Below, in pieces: positions 62,185-64,000 of a DNA stretch of 64,000 nt (position 1 is its first letter; each line of letters begins with the position of its first letter). This stretch comes from Adenophora triphylla var. japonica. Taxonomy: Eukaryota > Streptophyta > Magnoliopsida > Asterales > Campanulaceae. Location of the stretch: NCBI GenBank assembly GCA_022495995.1, contig JAFEMH010001295.1:186001-250000 (forward strand), read 5' to 3'. The position numbers were made by a program, and so were the translations under genes. The notes under the pieces are model-generated. The model worked only from the letters and a program-made list of their open reading frames with translations. It had not been told where the DNA came from and ran no database searches.

Positions 62185-62275
62185 GGCAAAAATGGAGGTT
62201 TCTAGAGAAAATGAGGAAGATAGCTCGAAAATGGCTGCAAATGGGCAAATGGGGAATGACCAGACACTGGAAAGC

Positions 62276-62353
62276 ATTTATTTCCTTCCCAAAAGCAAGG
62301 TTGGTCCGTACGGACCTCTTTGCAACCTAGGTCTGTCCGTACGGACCTTATTG
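62276..62353 (-). promoter_or_regulatory. E5 antisense gene 1 promoter: two palindromes and TATA-like box
   Basis: GGTCCGTACGGACC (62303-62316) followed by TCTTTGC, and GTCCGTACGGAC (62335-62346) followed by CTTATTGC, lie 119 bp and more upstream of the ATG. ATAAAT on the minus strand is at about 62277-62282. The palindrome is identical to that in the E5 LTR. Confidence 0.65.
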
Positions 62354-62354
62354 C

Positions 62355-62681
62355 ATCTTGGCCCCACTTTCTCAACAAACAGTACAACAACCACTGTTCT
62401 CAGCAGGACCTTGCTCCAAACTGCCAAAACACTGGCCAAAGCCATTTCCGGCAAACATACACTACCCACAAACGCACTCTCAGCTCACGTGGCATGCACA
62501 AAATAAAAAAATAATAGCAACCATTTCTAGGACAATTCCCGGGAATCACAAAAATGACATTACATCTTAAAATAAAATATTGTTTGCCATGCAAATACGA
62601 GTGTTTTATTACAGGTACATCTAATGTCTGTTGCTAAAAGAAAAAAAAAGAAGATATGGAAAGAGGGAAAGCAAATGAACC
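62355..62681. other. Spacer between E5 antisense genes 1 and 2
   Basis: I see no gene here. It should hold upstream promoter sequence of antisense gene 1 and the 3' untranslated end of antisense gene 2. Confidence 0.5.
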
Positions 62682-63155
62682 CTAATCCGAATCTTCAGCA
62701 TCATCCTCCTCACCAAGGTCCTCAAGAGAAAAGTCGGGTATCCCGGTGAACTCGCCCGTCACATCCTCGTCATCAGAGTACCGAGCCCCCTCCGGAGGCT
62801 GGTACTCAAAGTAATCAGAAGGATCAAATCCGACGAAAGGATCAAAGAAAGAAGGCTCTGACGAACCCTCACCCTGTGCATCCTGCTGAGGAAAGAACTG
62901 GTAAAGGGTCTGCGGCCTCGGCGCTCCCGAAGACATCCCGGCATCCATGCTATGCCGCCCCCGCGAAGGTCCCTCCTACTGTGGCTCCGGCTCGGCTCTC
63001 GGTGGAGGAACATCTACAGAATGCCTCGAAGGCATCGGCTCGTACGCCGGCACACGTCGCGAAGACCGGCAAGACATCTTCAACGCCATCTTCTTCGCGA
63101 AAGACCGCATCGCCACATAGCGGCGGGTCAGCATGTCAAAAGCCCTCCCCGGGAC
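62682..63155 (-). pseudogene. E5 antisense gene 2, exon 4 (acidic C-terminus)
   Basis: The exon starts after acceptor GCTTGTGCAG (AG at 63157-63156) with VPGRAFDMLTRRYVAMRSFA and KKMALKMSCRSSRR. One in-frame TAG (about 62973-62975) interrupts it; the same frame continues and ends with the acidic tail DFSLEDLGEEDDAEDSD and a stop at 62682. It corresponds to exon 4 of E3. Confidence 0.67.
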
Positions 63156-63263
63156 CTGCACAAGCAAGCGGCCCAAAGAAACGCTCAGAATACAAATATA
63201 CTCAACAACAAAAAGAGAAAATACGTAAAAGATGCCAAGATGGAAAAGAGTAAGCACACTCAC
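63156..63263 (-). other. Intron 3 of E5 antisense gene 2
   Basis: The 108-bp stretch has a consensus donor GTGAGT (GT at 63263-63262) and a pyrimidine-rich acceptor. E3 has an intron at the corresponding place (29125-29232), also 108 bp. Confidence 0.65.
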
Positions 63264-63917
63264 CGGTCTATCGGGATCGACGCGTTAGGCGGCGAGGCAG
63301 CTCGCTCGAGGGACGGGTACAGACACCCTCCTCCTCGAGGAATCCCCACGAACATATGTAAAATCCGGCCCAGGCACCGGAACCTCTGGGGACCCCGCGA
63401 CCAGCCTCCCTCTCCCTCGCCAACACCTGTGGCGTCCTCAACTTCCTCCTCACAAAAGCTCCATACTCCTCTCTATACAACACAAACTCATCGGCACTCA
63501 CGCCGCCCAAATACCTCTCAAAATCTAACACATCCATATCCCGAGAATCAAGCATCCCAAAAGGAGGGTCCCTCGGAGCCAAGGGAAGCATACCCGGGCC
63601 ATCTTTGCCGCGGAAGACCCGCTCCCCAGGAACATGACGTCGCAAGTCAAGCCCCACAGCATCTTCCGCTGCACCGTCACCAGGGGAGCCCCCTCGCAAT
63701 CATCATCCTCATATCGAGCCCAAGGATACAAAACAAACCTCTCCGGGCTATCTCTCTCCAAATACTCCTGCACATCCCCGTAGGCGATGGTGAGCTTACC
63801 CCTGCTGGTCCTCCTCCTCCTCGCCGGGCGTGCCCAACCTAACATAGCGGGATACGCTGCTACAGCCCTAGGATCTCTATCCCACGGGAAGCACTGAAAA
63901 ATCTCATAGAACCACAC
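63264..63917 (-). pseudogene. E5 antisense gene 2, exon 3
   Basis: The exon starts after acceptor TTTGTCACAG (AG at 63919-63918) with VWFYEIFQCFPWDRD and contains RGKLTIAYGDVQEYL, RFVLYPWARY, WGLTCDVMFLG and, after a frame change at about 63610-63650, EYGAFVRRKLRTPQVLARE. It matches E3 exon 3 in order. The window ends inside the preceding intron (63918-64000), so exons 1 and 2 are not seen. Confidence 0.72.
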
Positions 63918-64000
63918 CTGTGACAAAAGCAGAAAAGGCTCAGTGCAAAAGAAAATGGAGAAACGACAAGTTGCTAAATCAAACACATCAATAAACTCAT

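Larger units (their letters stand above)
35690..64000 (+). mobile_element. E5: Tat/Ogre-type element (family C), interrupted by E4, right end outside
   Basis: The 5' LTR starts at 35690, is split at 35883 by E4 and resumes at 51101 to end at 52403. After the primer site come leader, gag-pro remnants, RT, RNases H and integrase (to about 59890), antisense gene 1 and part of antisense gene 2. The 3' LTR lies beyond the window. RT is the best preserved in the window. It is inserted in intron 1 of antisense gene 2 of E2, probably after ACATG; the second copy of that duplication cannot be seen. Confidence 0.85.

Noticed and set aside
1..64000. Host protein-coding genes, tRNA or rRNA genes
   Set aside because: All long frames are accounted for by pol, gag or the antisense element genes; no tRNA- or rRNA-like sequence was recognised apart from primer binding sites.

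Overview
The window is plant nuclear DNA made entirely of nested LTR retrotransposons; no host gene, tRNA, rRNA or CRISPR array is visible. The elements are Ty3/gypsy of the Tat/Ogre type. The evidence is a second, archaeal-type RNase H after the RT-RNase H, an integrase without chromodomain, a primer binding site TGGCGACTCCGCTGGGGA, long leaders and LTRs of about 1.5-1.75 kb. The host is probably an angiosperm; the species cannot be named from the sequence.

Layout, reconstructed from LTR ends and target-site duplications. The oldest element, E2 (family B), underlies the whole window, and both its outer LTRs lie outside. E1 (family A, 1-5149, left part missing) sits in the E2 leader; the 5 bp after its LTR, ACGAT, is its probable duplication. 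E3 (family A, complete, 16633-35100) sits in an antisense gene of E2, flanked by CCTGG on both sides. E5 (family C, from 35690 past the window end) sits in an intron of the same antisense gene. E4 (family B, complete, 35884-51095) sits in the 5' LTR of E5, flanked by ATAAG. All five lie on the + strand.

Each element follows one plan: LTR, primer site, leader of about 1.3-1.7 kb with short hairpins, gag-pro, G-patch-like segment, RT, RNase H, archaeal RNase H, integrase, short repeats, two genes on the opposite strand, tandem-repeat arrays, polypurine tract, LTR. All sense gag-pol frames are broken somewhere. Antisense gene 1 is a plant-mobile-domain-like protein with a basic tail, and it is intact in E2 and E4. 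Antisense gene 2 is a plant-mobile-domain protein with an acidic tail and at least three introns whose positions are shared between families.

The strongest candidate for something undescribed is a palindrome, CCGNNCGG, that lies 21-25 bp upstream of the TATA box in every LTR promoter and about 120-165 bp upstream of the ATG of all six antisense genes whose promoter is visible. Its flanks and centre differ between families but tend to match between LTR and antisense promoters of one element. This is what a self-encoded, sequence-specific regulator would produce, perhaps comparable to the anti-silencing proteins of some DNA transposons. The sequence alone does not prove it.

Parts of E3, E4 and E5 show changes concentrated on CAG and CTG. 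These look more like base-calling errors at CHG-methylated sites than evolution, so some breaks in pol may not be real.
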